Shown: piece by piece, positions 9,176-16,643 of the stretch
Layout: each line of letters starts with the position of its first letter
Position numbering within the stretch: position 1 is the first letter of the stretch
Assembly: GCF_009498275.1 (NCBI RefSeq)
Contig: NZ_CP045643.1
Span: 496,001 to 560,000, forward strand
Origin: Streptomyces fagopyri
GTDB taxonomy: Bacteria > Actinomycetota > Actinomycetes > Streptomycetales > Streptomycetaceae
DNA: 64,000 bases
Direction: 5' to 3'
Notes under the pieces: model-generated
Database searches by the model: none
Seen by the model: only the letters and a program-made list of their open reading frames with translations
What the model was told of the DNA's origin: nothing
Made by a program: the position numbers and the translations under genes

Positions 9176-10873
9176 ATGATCACGGCATGGTCGGGCGACA
9201 CGTCCCGCCTGCGCGCGACGGTCGACTTCGTCAAGGCACAGGACACCGCCGCACTGCTCCCGCTCCTGCTTCCCGGGCTCGACGGCCCGGAGCTGCGGAC
9301 CCTGGTGGAGCGCTGCGACTTCTCGCACGCGGCGCTCCTCGTCTTCCCTGGCGACGAGGCGGCACTGGACGCCATGCTCCGCGACTGCGGACTCACCGCT
9401 GACGCCCCGCCGCGGCCGAGTGTCGTCGTGCGCGAGCGTCTCGCCGTACGGCACAAGCGGGGTGCCGCCGAGCTCGACGTCGGCCTTCTTCGCCCGAAGG
9501 TGCGGTGCCTGGACGGGGCGCGGCGCACGGTCGAGGTGTTCACACTGACCGTGCCGCCAGGATCGGACCTCGGCACGATCGCCACGCACGAGCGGGAGCG
9601 GCAGCACGAGGCGCATGTCGCCTTCGAGGTCGACGTACCGGACCCGCTGGTGCTGCGTGGACTGTGCGCTACCTTCGCGCAGTACGGTGCCACCCCCGAC
9701 GGCGGCGGGTACAACCCGCACGAGAACGGCACGGTGTTCTACTTCGCCACGGCCGCCGAGGCCAAGGCCGGCTACCGGCGCGTGGAACTCTACGTCCCCG
9801 GCGACCATCGCGACGTCCTCACCGCCCACCTCGACGAGCACCGTGGGCGTCAGCCCGCCGACACCCTCCTGCGGCTGCTGACCGGGGCGTGGACCACGCA
9901 GGCCCTGGCCGCGTTCGCGCAGTTGGAGGTGGCTGACGCGATGGACCGGGAACGGGGCGTCGGTGTGGCCGAACTGGCCCAGGACGTCGGTGCCTTCGCT
10001 CCGAACCTGGCCACCCTGCTGCGCTACCTCACCATGCTCGGTGTGGTGAGCGAGGACCGTGACGGTTTCCGGCTCACGGACCTCGGCGGGCTGCTGCGCG
10101 CGGACACCGAGGGGTCCATGCGGCCGCTGGCGCTGATGTACGGGGGACCGTTCTACGAGTCCTTCGCCGGGCTCGGTCACACGGTGCGCACCGGACAGGT
10201 CGCCTTCGAGCAGCGCTTCGGCGAGAACCACTTCGACCACTTCGCCCGCGATCCCGCGCTCGCCGAACTCTTCGACCGGTCGATGGCCGCCGGTTCACGC
10301 ATGTTCGACCCGCTGCCCGCGCACCCGGTCCTCACCTCGGCGGCCGAAGGGGCCACCGTGGTCGACATCGCGGGTGGCAACGGGGAACTGCTCGGCCGAA
10401 TCCTTTCCGCACATCCCCGCCTGCGCGGAATCCTGCTGGAGCGCCCGCACACCGTCGAGACCGCCCGCCGCCTCCTCGGCGCTGCCGGCCACTCGGCACG
10501 GTGCGGCTTCCGGGCCGGCGACTTCGCGGACGTACCCGCGGGCGGCGACGTCTACGTCCTGTCCCGGGTCCTGCACGACTGGGACGACGACCGTTGCCGC
10601 GAGATCCTGCGCCACTGCGCCCGCGCGATGCCCGACACCGCCGATCTGCTCGTCGTCGAACGCGTCCTGCCCGCCGACGGCTCCGCCTCGCTCGCCACGG
10701 CCTGGGACCTGCACATGATGTGCAACGTCGGCGGCCGCGAACGGCGGGCCGACCACTACGCCCGGCTCTTCGCCGACGCGGGCCTCACCCTGGTGGGCCG
10801 GGCACCGCTGCCTCTCGACGGCAGCGTGCTGCACGTCCGCGGGACCGGGCCGGACACCGGGTCCTGGTCCTAG
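9176..10873 (+). CDS. SAM-dependent O-methyltransferase with unrecognised N-terminal domain
   Basis: 565 residues. The C-terminal part, from about residue 220, is a plant-COMT-like small-molecule O-methyltransferase: a winged-helix dimerisation region (AFAQLEVADAM to YLTMLGVVSEDR), the SAM loop VVDIAGGNGELLGRIL, and the catalytic LSRVLHDWDDDRCREIL with the general-base histidine. The N-terminal 200 or so residues are not part of this family; they contain ATHERERQHEAHVAFEV and DGGGYNPHENGTVFYF, which I cannot assign. The ATG at 9176 is chosen over the one at 9137 because GAGGA lies ten bases upstream. It probably methylates the phenol made by the preceding hydroxylase, an inference from adjacency and direction only. 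Confidence 0.82.
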   Translation: MITAWSGDTSRLRATVDFVKAQDTAALLPLLLPGLDGPELRTLVERCDFSHAALLVFPGDEAALDAMLRDCGLTADAPPRPSVVVRERLAVRHKRGAAELDVGLLRPKVRCLDGARRTVEVFTLTVPPGSDLGTIATHERERQHEAHVAFEVDVPDPLVLRGLCATFAQYGATPDGGGYNPHENGTVFYFATAAEAKAGYRRVELYVPGDHRDVLTAHLDEHRGRQPADTLLRLLTGAWTTQALAAFAQLEVADAMDRERGVGVAELAQDVGAFAPNLATLLRYLTMLGVVSEDRDGFRLTDLGGLLRADTEGSMRPLALMYGGPFYESFAGLGHTVRTGQVAFEQRFGENHFDHFARDPALAELFDRSMAAGSRMFDPLPAHPVLTSAAEGATVVDIAGGNGELLGRILSAHPRLRGILLERPHTVETARRLLGAAGHSARCGFRAGDFADVPAGGDVYVLSRVLHDWDDDRCREILRHCARAMPDTADLLVVERVLPADGSASLATAWDLHMMCNVGGRERRADHYARLFADAGLTLVGRAPLPLDGSVLHVRGTGPDTGSWS

Positions 10874-10945
10874 TGTTCTGAGTCAGGAATTCGGTTCAGA
10901 CATCCGGTGGGACGTTCGAGGATGCCGTCCGCGCTCCTTGTCCAA

Positions 10946-10973
10946 GGGGGAGGCGTCGGGAATCCCGCTCCCC
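10946..10973. terminator. Candidate bidirectional terminator hairpin
   Basis: The sequence between the convergent methyltransferase and STAS genes forms a stem with outer arms GGGGAG/CTCCCC and inner arms CGGGA/TCCCG, interrupted by a four-base bulge. There is no T tract, as is common in streptomycetes. Confidence 0.45.
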
Positions 10974-10981
10974 ACGAGAGC

Positions 10982-11398
10982 TCAGCTGGTGCCGTCCGGC
11001 CCGGTGGGCCGGGCGGCCGCTGCCACGTTCTCCTCTGCCTTCGAGAACTCCGGGGCGCCGCTGGAAGGCGGCGCCGTGAAGTAGTCGAGGGTGCCGGTCA
11101 GGTCCAGGAGGCGGTCCAGCTTCGGAGGCCGCTCGTCGAGGTGCAGAAGCACCCCCGCGGCGGCCGTCCGGCGGCCGATCATCAGCAGGATCGACAGACC
11201 CATGGAGTCGACCGTTCCGAGGCCACGGCAGTGCAGGTGCAGGTCCTTCAGCCCCGGCCGGCCGGAGAGCTGGACGGTGACCTCGTCCAGGAGGAGGTCG
11301 GCGTTGTCGTAGTCGAGGTCGCCGTGGAGCTCTATACGGACTCTGTCTTCGGTGTCGACCGTGGTCAGGCGCAAGTGATCGAAAGGCAGCGAGGTCAT
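10982..11398 (-). CDS. STAS-domain anti-anti-sigma factor
   Basis: 138-residue cytoplasmic STAS protein. Residues 1-110 have the SpoIIAA/RsbV pattern, with HGDLDYDNADLL early and the phosphorylation loop GLGTVDSMGLSIL, where Ser65 is the expected phospho-acceptor. The last 28 residues are a low-complexity tail. In this family the unphosphorylated form binds an anti-sigma kinase and frees the sigma factor; a PP2C phosphatase reactivates it by dephosphorylation. That phosphatase is encoded two genes upstream in the same operon, and the start codon overlaps the B12-protein stop as ATGA. No cognate RsbW-type kinase lies in this operon, so it must be encoded elsewhere. Confidence 0.9.
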   Translation of the reverse strand: MTSLPFDHLRLTTVDTEDRVRIELHGDLDYDNADLLLDEVTVQLSGRPGLKDLHLHCRGLGTVDSMGLSILLMIGRRTAAAGVLLHLDERPPKLDRLLDLTGTLDYFTAPPSSGAPEFSKAEENVAAAARPTGPDGTS

Positions 11399-12489
11399 GC
11401 GGGGTTCCCGGCGGCGGTGTCGTGATCGGCGAGGAGTACTCGTGTCCCGTGCTGGAGGATGCGGATGGCCCGCGGGAAGTCCTTCAGCTCACTGGCGAGC
11501 AGGTTCAGGGCCGGCGGCAGACTCCGCGCGGGGACACCTCGCGCCACGAGGATCTGCTCGGTCCAGCTGATGAACTGCGTGAACAGGTTCTCGTCACCGA
11601 GGTAGAGCGAGGTGGCCAGGAACTCCACGATGTGCGCCAGGTCTTCCGCTGTGCGTTCGCGCTGTGTGTCGCTGTAGGTCCGCATGCCGGGAAAGTCGTT
11701 TTCCAGAGCGGTGAAGACGGCCCGTACGAGCGAGTCGCTGTTGCGGGTGACCAGGGTGTACTCCTGGTCGGCCAAGTGCGGCAGGTCGTCCATCGGCTGG
11801 TGTCCGAGGTGCGGGCGTGGCAGCGGCCCGCGAGCGAGGTGGTCGGCGGCGGCGCGGGCGTCGGGGGCCCATGCGTCGGCACCCAGCAGGGCGGCGTACC
11901 GGCCCTCGGGCCCGAAGGCGGCGCCGCCGACGAGGACGGGTACGCCGACCGCCTGGCACGCGGTGATCGCCGCGTGCGCCGTGGGCAGCCGGGTGGCGAT
12001 GGAGCTGGACAGGGCGACCGCGTCGGCGTGGGTGCTGTGCAGGTGGGCGATCAGGTGCGGGGACGGGACCTGGGCGCCGAGGTAATCGACCTGCCAGCCG
12101 CGCAACTTCAGGACCTCGGCCACCAGTCGGGCGGGCAGTGCGTGCCACTCGCCGTCCACGCAGGCGACCGTGATCCTGCCCCGGGAAGGAGGGGTGCGGG
12201 CGGCGGGATGCGAGCCCAGGACGGCGACGACCCGTTCATTGACGGCGGTCGCCGCGTGCTCCTGGGCGACTGTGATCCGGTTGGCCGCCCATTCCTCGCC
12301 GACCTTGCCCTGCACCACGGCGATCACGTCCAGCAGCACGCTCTCCGGGTCGACCCCCTCGTCGAGGGCGCGCATCACCAGCTCGATGGCCGAGTACTCG
12401 TCGCCGGCGGAGACGATGTCCCACAGCTGCTCGGCCAGCTGTCGAAGATGCGCGCCGTCGGGGAGACGGGGCGGGGTGCTCGTAGTCAC
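11395..12489 (-). CDS. Cobalamin-binding protein with CarH-like photoreceptor motifs, no DNA-binding domain
   Basis: 364 residues. Residues 15-95 form the four-helix B12-binding cap and contain W67 followed exactly nine residues later by E77-H78 (WAANRITVAQEH), the Wx9EH signature of AdoCbl photoreceptors such as CarH. Residues 105-230 form the Rossmann-type B12 domain with E114-W-H116 (the ExH lower-ligand motif), then YLGAQVP, ALSSS and LVGGAAFG. The remaining 130 residues are helical and unassigned. There is no MerR helix-turn-helix. GTG start at 12489 overlaps the phosphatase stop (GTGA); the stop overlaps the STAS start. I infer a light- or B12-responsive component of the partner switch. 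A plain corrinoid protein is the alternative, but no methyltransferase partner is present. Confidence 0.85.
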   Translation of the reverse strand: MTTSTPPRLPDGAHLRQLAEQLWDIVSAGDEYSAIELVMRALDEGVDPESVLLDVIAVVQGKVGEEWAANRITVAQEHAATAVNERVVAVLGSHPAARTPPSRGRITVACVDGEWHALPARLVAEVLKLRGWQVDYLGAQVPSPHLIAHLHSTHADAVALSSSIATRLPTAHAAITACQAVGVPVLVGGAAFGPEGRYAALLGADAWAPDARAAADHLARGPLPRPHLGHQPMDDLPHLADQEYTLVTRNSDSLVRAVFTALENDFPGMRTYSDTQRERTAEDLAHIVEFLATSLYLGDENLFTQFISWTEQILVARGVPARSLPPALNLLASELKDFPRAIRILQHGTRVLLADHDTAAGNPA

Positions 12490-14141
12490 GCGGTGTACCT
12501 GCCTCGGGTGGTGCCGTTCACCGCACTCAGATACTGGGTGCGGGGTGCGGAGATGACGACGACGGCCATGTCGTCGTGCCGACGGCTGCCCAGCCACTGC
12601 GCGGCGAGCATCTGGACGTGTTCCGCGATGCCTTCGCAGGGCATGCCCGCGCACTCGGCCAACGCCCGCTTGAGACGTGCCTCACCGAACTGGGCATCGC
12701 CCATCGGACCGCCCCTGGCCTCGATGATCCCATCGGTGTACAGCACGCAGGACTCTCCCGGGGCGAGGGTGACCTCGGCGCTGCTGGCGGAAACCCGGGG
12801 CAACGCCCCGACCAGTGTGCCGCGGGTGTCGGCTTCCTCCACCGTGCCGTCGGCGCGGATGATCAACGGTGCCGGGTGGCCTCCGCTGGTCAGTTTGAGG
12901 TCCACCTCGTTGCCCCGGCGGACGGCGGAGGCCAGGACCAGCGTCGCGAACCGGGCGTGGTGCGAGTTGAGCAGCGCGGTGTTCAGCAGACTCAGGATCC
13001 GCTGGTGGTCGTCCGCAAGGGGCAGCAGCGCGTGCAGCGTATTTCGGATCTTGCCCGTCAGGACGGCGGCTTCCAGCCCCTTGCCGCACACGTCTCCGAT
13101 CGTCACCAGGGACGGCTCGCCCTCGACGCCGGCGGGGTGTACGTCGTAGAAGTCGCCTCCGATCCTCACGTTGTCCGCCGAGGGCCGGTACCGGCCGGCG
13201 AAATCCACCCCGGAGATCTGGTGCAGCGTCGGTGGCAGAAGCTCCTGCATGAGAATGTCCGTGATGGCCGTCTGCTCCGCGTACAGGCGGGCGGCGGACA
13301 TCGCGGCCCCGGAACGGGCAGCGAAGAGACGGGCGAAGATCTCTTCCTCGTCGCTGAAGGCGGTGCTGCCCGTCTTGCGCAGCAGGACCAGGGCCCCTGC
13401 CGGGACACCGTGCCCCGGCAGCGGGGTGATCACTATCGAGCCGACGGGCCCGAACCCGTCGGGCACCATCCACCGAGGTGCCAACGCCGGGTCGATCCAC
13501 CGTGAGGGCACCGGCGGGAACCCCCGCAGCGCCTCCCCGAGACCCGGCACGTCGTCCGGGTCCACCGTCTCCTGGGACAGGGCCGGCGTGCCGCCGCGCA
13601 GGCAGGTCACCACCGGCAGCCGGTGCCCACGGGCGGGTGCGATGGCCAGGGCGGCATCGGCGAGAGTCTCGGCGGCCATCTGTGCGGTCACGTCCATGCA
13701 CCGCCCCAGATTGAGTGAGGACAGCAGGGAGTTGGAGGCCCTCACGAGGAACGCGGTACGTTCCCGCTCCATGTGCAGGGCTTCCCGGGCGAGTTGATGA
13801 TCGGTGTCGTCCACCAGCCACCATGCCACCATGCCGTCGTCCCGCACGCTGGGGTGTGCCTCGAATCGGCGCCCACCGAGCACACCGGAGTGTGACACCC
13901 CCGCCTCGGGCTCCGCGGGGGTGGCGGAAATCCGCAAGGTCAGGTGGGCTGCCACGAGCCAGGGCGGGGCCACGTCCGCCAAGGGGATCCCGGGGGCCGC
14001 TCGAGGCAGGAGGACGGCGGCGGCGTCATTGCACTGGACGAGAGTGCCCTGAGGGTCGGCAACCAGAACCGGGTACGGGGCGCTCCCCCACGGAAAGCCC
14101 TGCTCTGTGGTGGTGACAGTTTGCCCACGGGTGGAGACCAA
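12486..14141 (-). CDS. PAS-GAF-SpoIIE (PP2C) serine phosphatase, RsbU-like
   Basis: 551 residues. A PAS-like sensor (about 15-120; PVLVADPQGTLVQCND), a GAF-like region (about 150-300) and a C-terminal SpoIIE phosphatase domain (about 320-545) are recognisable. The metal-binding GGDFYDV, GDVCGKGLEAAV and terminal HDDMAVVVI are all present, so it should be active. It would dephosphorylate the STAS protein encoded two genes downstream. The open frame starts at a TTG at 14141 with no good ribosome site, so the true start is uncertain; the PAS core begins within 20 residues of it. First gene of a tightly overlapping three-gene operon; a 16-bp inverted repeat lies about 50 bases upstream. Confidence 0.88.
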   Translation of the reverse strand: MVSTRGQTVTTTEQGFPWGSAPYPVLVADPQGTLVQCNDAAAVLLPRAAPGIPLADVAPPWLVAAHLTLRISATPAEPEAGVSHSGVLGGRRFEAHPSVRDDGMVAWWLVDDTDHQLAREALHMERERTAFLVRASNSLLSSLNLGRCMDVTAQMAAETLADAALAIAPARGHRLPVVTCLRGGTPALSQETVDPDDVPGLGEALRGFPPVPSRWIDPALAPRWMVPDGFGPVGSIVITPLPGHGVPAGALVLLRKTGSTAFSDEEEIFARLFAARSGAAMSAARLYAEQTAITDILMQELLPPTLHQISGVDFAGRYRPSADNVRIGGDFYDVHPAGVEGEPSLVTIGDVCGKGLEAAVLTGKIRNTLHALLPLADDHQRILSLLNTALLNSHHARFATLVLASAVRRGNEVDLKLTSGGHPAPLIIRADGTVEEADTRGTLVGALPRVSASSAEVTLAPGESCVLYTDGIIEARGGPMGDAQFGEARLKRALAECAGMPCEGIAEHVQMLAAQWLGSRRHDDMAVVVISAPRTQYLSAVNGTTRGRYTA

Positions 14142-14192
14142 ATATAGAGGACCCGCTGCGCGAATCCCTCACCTCTTCAGCTCGCCGGAAAT

Positions 14193-14208
14193 GTTGCCTT
14201 CAGGCAAC
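14193..14208. promoter_or_regulatory. Inverted repeat upstream of the phosphatase/B12/STAS operon
   Basis: GTTGCCT-TC-AGGCAAC is a perfect 7-bp inverted repeat with a two-base spacer, about 50 bases upstream of the operon's first codon. Its size and position suit a dimeric regulator's operator or a short leader hairpin. Confidence 0.4.
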
Positions 14209-14589
14209 CATCCCTCACGTCACGGCATCCCTGCAAAGCAGGCATCCCCACCACACCGGATCGGCACAAACGTAAAGACCACGTGTACCAGGGGCGCAGG
14301 ACTCATGGAGGCCGGGGCGATCCTCCCGCCCGCCTGACCTCACCGCGGCCACCCTTGTCGAATGCGTCACCCTCGGCACCCGGCAGGTGGTCATCTGGGC
14401 CGCGAGTCCAAGCCGGGAATCCCCCTCGCCCGGCAGTCGGACACGCACAGGGCCTGTCGTGTGCCGTAGGTCACCCCCCCCGCCGCGGTCCGGACACTGG
14501 GGCGCGCCGCTGGACGGCCATCAGCGCCAGAGCGCCTGTCTATGACGCCTGTGCGGGAGCCTGTGTCCGGCACGCGGTGCCGCGATGAC

Positions 14590-14619
14590 GTGACGGTGAC
14601 GGTGACGGTGACGGTGACG
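14590..14619. repeat. 6-bp tandem repeat, GTGACG x5
   Basis: Five perfect consecutive copies of GTGACG in non-coding sequence about 110 bases downstream of the ADF gene stop. Confidence 0.9.
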
Positions 14620-14727
14620 AACGGTACCCGCGGGCGGTGACCAGGGATGCCCACCGCCCGGCAAGGCTTTCCGCCCGCCAGGCGGTGGCCCCCGGGCTGC
14701 GATCACTGATGTCGCAAGGGAGACGGG

Positions 14728-15132
14728 TCACGACGCCCCGGATACGAGTGTCTGGTAGTTCACATCGGACAGCTCTGTGGCCGACACGTAGACCTGGACA
14801 CCTTCGAGCAGATTCCGCAGCGTGCTGGAGCCGGAGGAGTGCGCGAGGCGCTCCTCGGCCGTCGCCCGCGCCGGGCACCATGAGATCAGCACGATCCGCT
14901 CCTGTCGGGCTCCGTCCGGCGAGGCGAAGAGCAGGTCGTAGACGACGTAGCGGGGCTCATCGGCCGGGAGGGCCTTCAACAGTTCGTCGTGCGTCATGTT
15001 CCCCATGACGTCCATCACGATGCTGTCCAGGCTCTCGCTGAGCTGGTAGATCACCGTGTTGACGTCCCGCCTGCCCTTCAGCTCTTGGAAGGCGCTGATA
15101 CAGCTGTCGTCCACTGCGATATGTCCGCTCAC
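14728..15132 (-). CDS. ADF/cofilin homology (actin-depolymerising factor) family protein
   Basis: 134 residues, the length of a single ADF-H domain. It aligns end to end, almost without gaps, with yeast and animal cofilins: the N-terminus SGHIAVDDSCISAFQELK matches the SGVAV...F..LK start, then LPADEPRYVVYDLLF, RIVLISWCPARAT, STLRNLLEGVQVYVSATE and LSDVNYQTL. W85, P87, L105, R106 and G111 of the actin-binding helix region are kept, but the basic pair of that helix is changed (E93, E94, R95). Ser2 sits where cofilin's regulatory Ser lies. GTG start has GAAGGG six bases upstream. ADF proteins are essentially eukaryotic and sever or depolymerise actin filaments; the bacterial target is unknown. 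No actin homologue is in the window. Confidence 0.88.
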   Translation of the reverse strand: MSGHIAVDDSCISAFQELKGRRDVNTVIYQLSESLDSIVMDVMGNMTHDELLKALPADEPRYVVYDLLFASPDGARQERIVLISWCPARATAEERLAHSSGSSTLRNLLEGVQVYVSATELSDVNYQTLVSGAS

Positions 15133-15814
15133 GGGGAGCCCTTCTGATCACGGGGAGAGCAGGCCGAGCGGCTCAACGAACCGGGCCCCTGGGAGGTTCT
15201 GGGCCGCTCGCCGTGAGCACCCGTTCCGCCGGATATGCCTGTGGCCGCCGTGTTCGACCGCGCGGTCGAACACGGCGGCCACAGGCAGGCGACGGGAGTG
15301 CCGGACGGAGGTGCGGGCGCGGTACGTCACGCTGCTGTCCGGTCCGGCTCGTGCCGGGACCGTCGAGCCGGTACGAGCAGATGTCCCTGAGCAGCGAGAA
15401 GGCCGGTGGCGGCGGTTCGCGGAGAACGTGCGCGCGGAGCAGTTCCCGCTCATGTCCGACAGGGGGCGCCTACGGGCCGAGGGGGAACTCGCAGCGCTGG
15501 ACAGGCTCCATCACATCACGAGAGCGGTGCCGCACGGCGACCTCGGTGCCGCAAACGCCCTGTGGGAATGCGGTCACGTCACTGGCGCGGGGGCGTACCC
15601 CGGTGGGGAAGCCACCGGAGACGTCCACGGGCAGCACGCGGGTGCCGGGCCGTGAGCGTAGCCCGGGGTGTACGAAGTCGGCGGCCACAACCACAGAGCT
15701 GCCCGACGCCCGCTGTGGCCGACCCGAGGACCACGGACCGTACGCCGACGGCTCCCGTCCTGTCATCAGGTGCGGGAGCCGTCCGGTGCGTCGAACGCGT
15801 ATGCCGTCAGCGGG
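15133..15814. other. Interval without a supported gene, holding a long palindrome
   Basis: About 680 bases between the ADF gene start and the GlsB gene end. Open frames exist on both strands but are arginine-rich or lack family signal. The notable element is the 52-bp perfect palindrome at 15236-15287. Confidence 0.55.
15236..15287. repeat. 52-bp perfect palindrome
   Basis: Two 26-base arms, the left beginning TGCCTGTGGCCGCC and the right ending GGCGGCCACAGGCA, are exact reverse complements with no spacer. It lies about 100 bases upstream of the ADF gene start and 530 bases past the GlsB gene. It could be a very strong terminator stem, a cruciform or a protein-binding site; there is no adjoining T tract. 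Confidence 0.85.
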
Positions 15815-16093
15815 TCACGCGTGACGGTGCGAGCGCCGGTTGCCGGTGACGAGTCGGTAGACGGCGAGCAGGATGAACGACCCGACGATCGCGGCGATCC
15901 AGGTGGAAAGGTCGAAGAATCCGTCGAGGGAGTCGACGCCGAAGATCACCTTGCCGAGCCAGCCACCGAGAAGACCTCCGGCGATGCCGATGAGCATGGT
16001 GATGATGACGCCGCCGGGGTCCTTGCCCGGCATCAGGGCCTTGGCGATGGCGCCGGCGAGCAGGCCGATGATGATCCACGCGATGATGCCCAT
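15815..16093 (-). CDS. GlsB/YeaQ/YmgE family membrane protein
   Basis: 92-residue protein with three hydrophobic helices: MGIIAWIIIGLLAGAIAKAL, then a GGVIITMLIGIAGGLLGGWLG-like glycine-rich helix, and WIAAIVGSFILLAVYRL. A conserved MPGKDPGG loop joins the first two. This is the transglycosylase-associated/GlsB family, small inner-membrane proteins linked to stress responses. GGAGAAA precedes the ATG at a normal distance. The gene is alone on its strand; the cold-shock remnant directly upstream suggests the area once held a stress locus. Confidence 0.93.
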   Translation of the reverse strand: MGIIAWIIIGLLAGAIAKALMPGKDPGGVIITMLIGIAGGLLGGWLGKVIFGVDSLDGFFDLSTWIAAIVGSFILLAVYRLVTGNRRSHRHA

Positions 16094-16223
16094 GATGTTT
16101 CTCCGCTTCCTCGTACAAGAACCGTGTCAGCTCATCGTGTGCACCGATTACGCGCGAACAAACGTCTCGCCCGCATCACGGTCCTGTCGCCTCCCGGTCC
16201 CAGGGCGATACGCGGAGTACGCC

Positions 16224-16371
16224 GCGGTCGGCGGCGGACGATGTTCCCCGCCGAGGCCTTCCGACCCGGGGCCACGTCGAACGTGACCGACTCGCCCTCG
16301 ATCAACTCCCGGTATCCGTTGCCGGAGATGTCGAAGTACTGCGCGAAGACGTCCTTTCCGCCACCGTGCAC
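16224..16371 (-). pseudogene. Cold-shock protein (CspA family) 5'-truncated remnant
   Basis: The frame reads GGGKDVFAQYFDISGNGYRE then LIEGESVTFDVAPGRKAS and AGNIV, which is the C-terminal two thirds of a CspA-type cold-shock domain. The essential N-terminal part with the first RNA-binding motif (KWFN..KGFGFI) is absent upstream in all frames, and the C-terminus runs into unrelated arginine-rich residues. It is a decayed fragment, not a gene. Confidence 0.7.
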
Positions 16372-16643
16372 GCAACTCTTACTGCCGACAGGGCCCTTGA
16401 CTCAGGTGCTTGAACCCGAAGCCGGCCCGGTGGCTGTGGCTGTGGACGGGCTGTCTCCCGGTAGTAGTGACCGGTGAGCACGACCACATCGCGATCCGGG
16501 CCACCCCGCTGAACACGGCCGGAACCGAGAGGCGCGCTGGTCCTTTCGACCTCCATCGAAAAGATTGCTGACGCGTCCGCGCCGGAATTAGCGTGCGTTG
16601 CGGGCCGCGGTCACCGGGATCGGGCCCGGAATGGGGGAAATTC

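Larger units (their letters stand above)
14142..14727. other. Non-coding interval between phosphatase operon and ADF gene
   Basis: About 590 bases without a supported gene. It contains the 16-bp inverted repeat near the operon start and a 6-bp tandem array (five perfect copies of GTGACG, 14590-14619). Nothing else stands out. Confidence 0.6.

Noticed and set aside
7888..10873. Large secondary-metabolite cluster
   Set aside because: Only two tailoring-type genes are together; there is no synthase, carrier or resistance gene.
15470..15766. Minus-strand open frame near the long palindrome
   Set aside because: No ribosome site, no family similarity, and competing open frames on the other strand.
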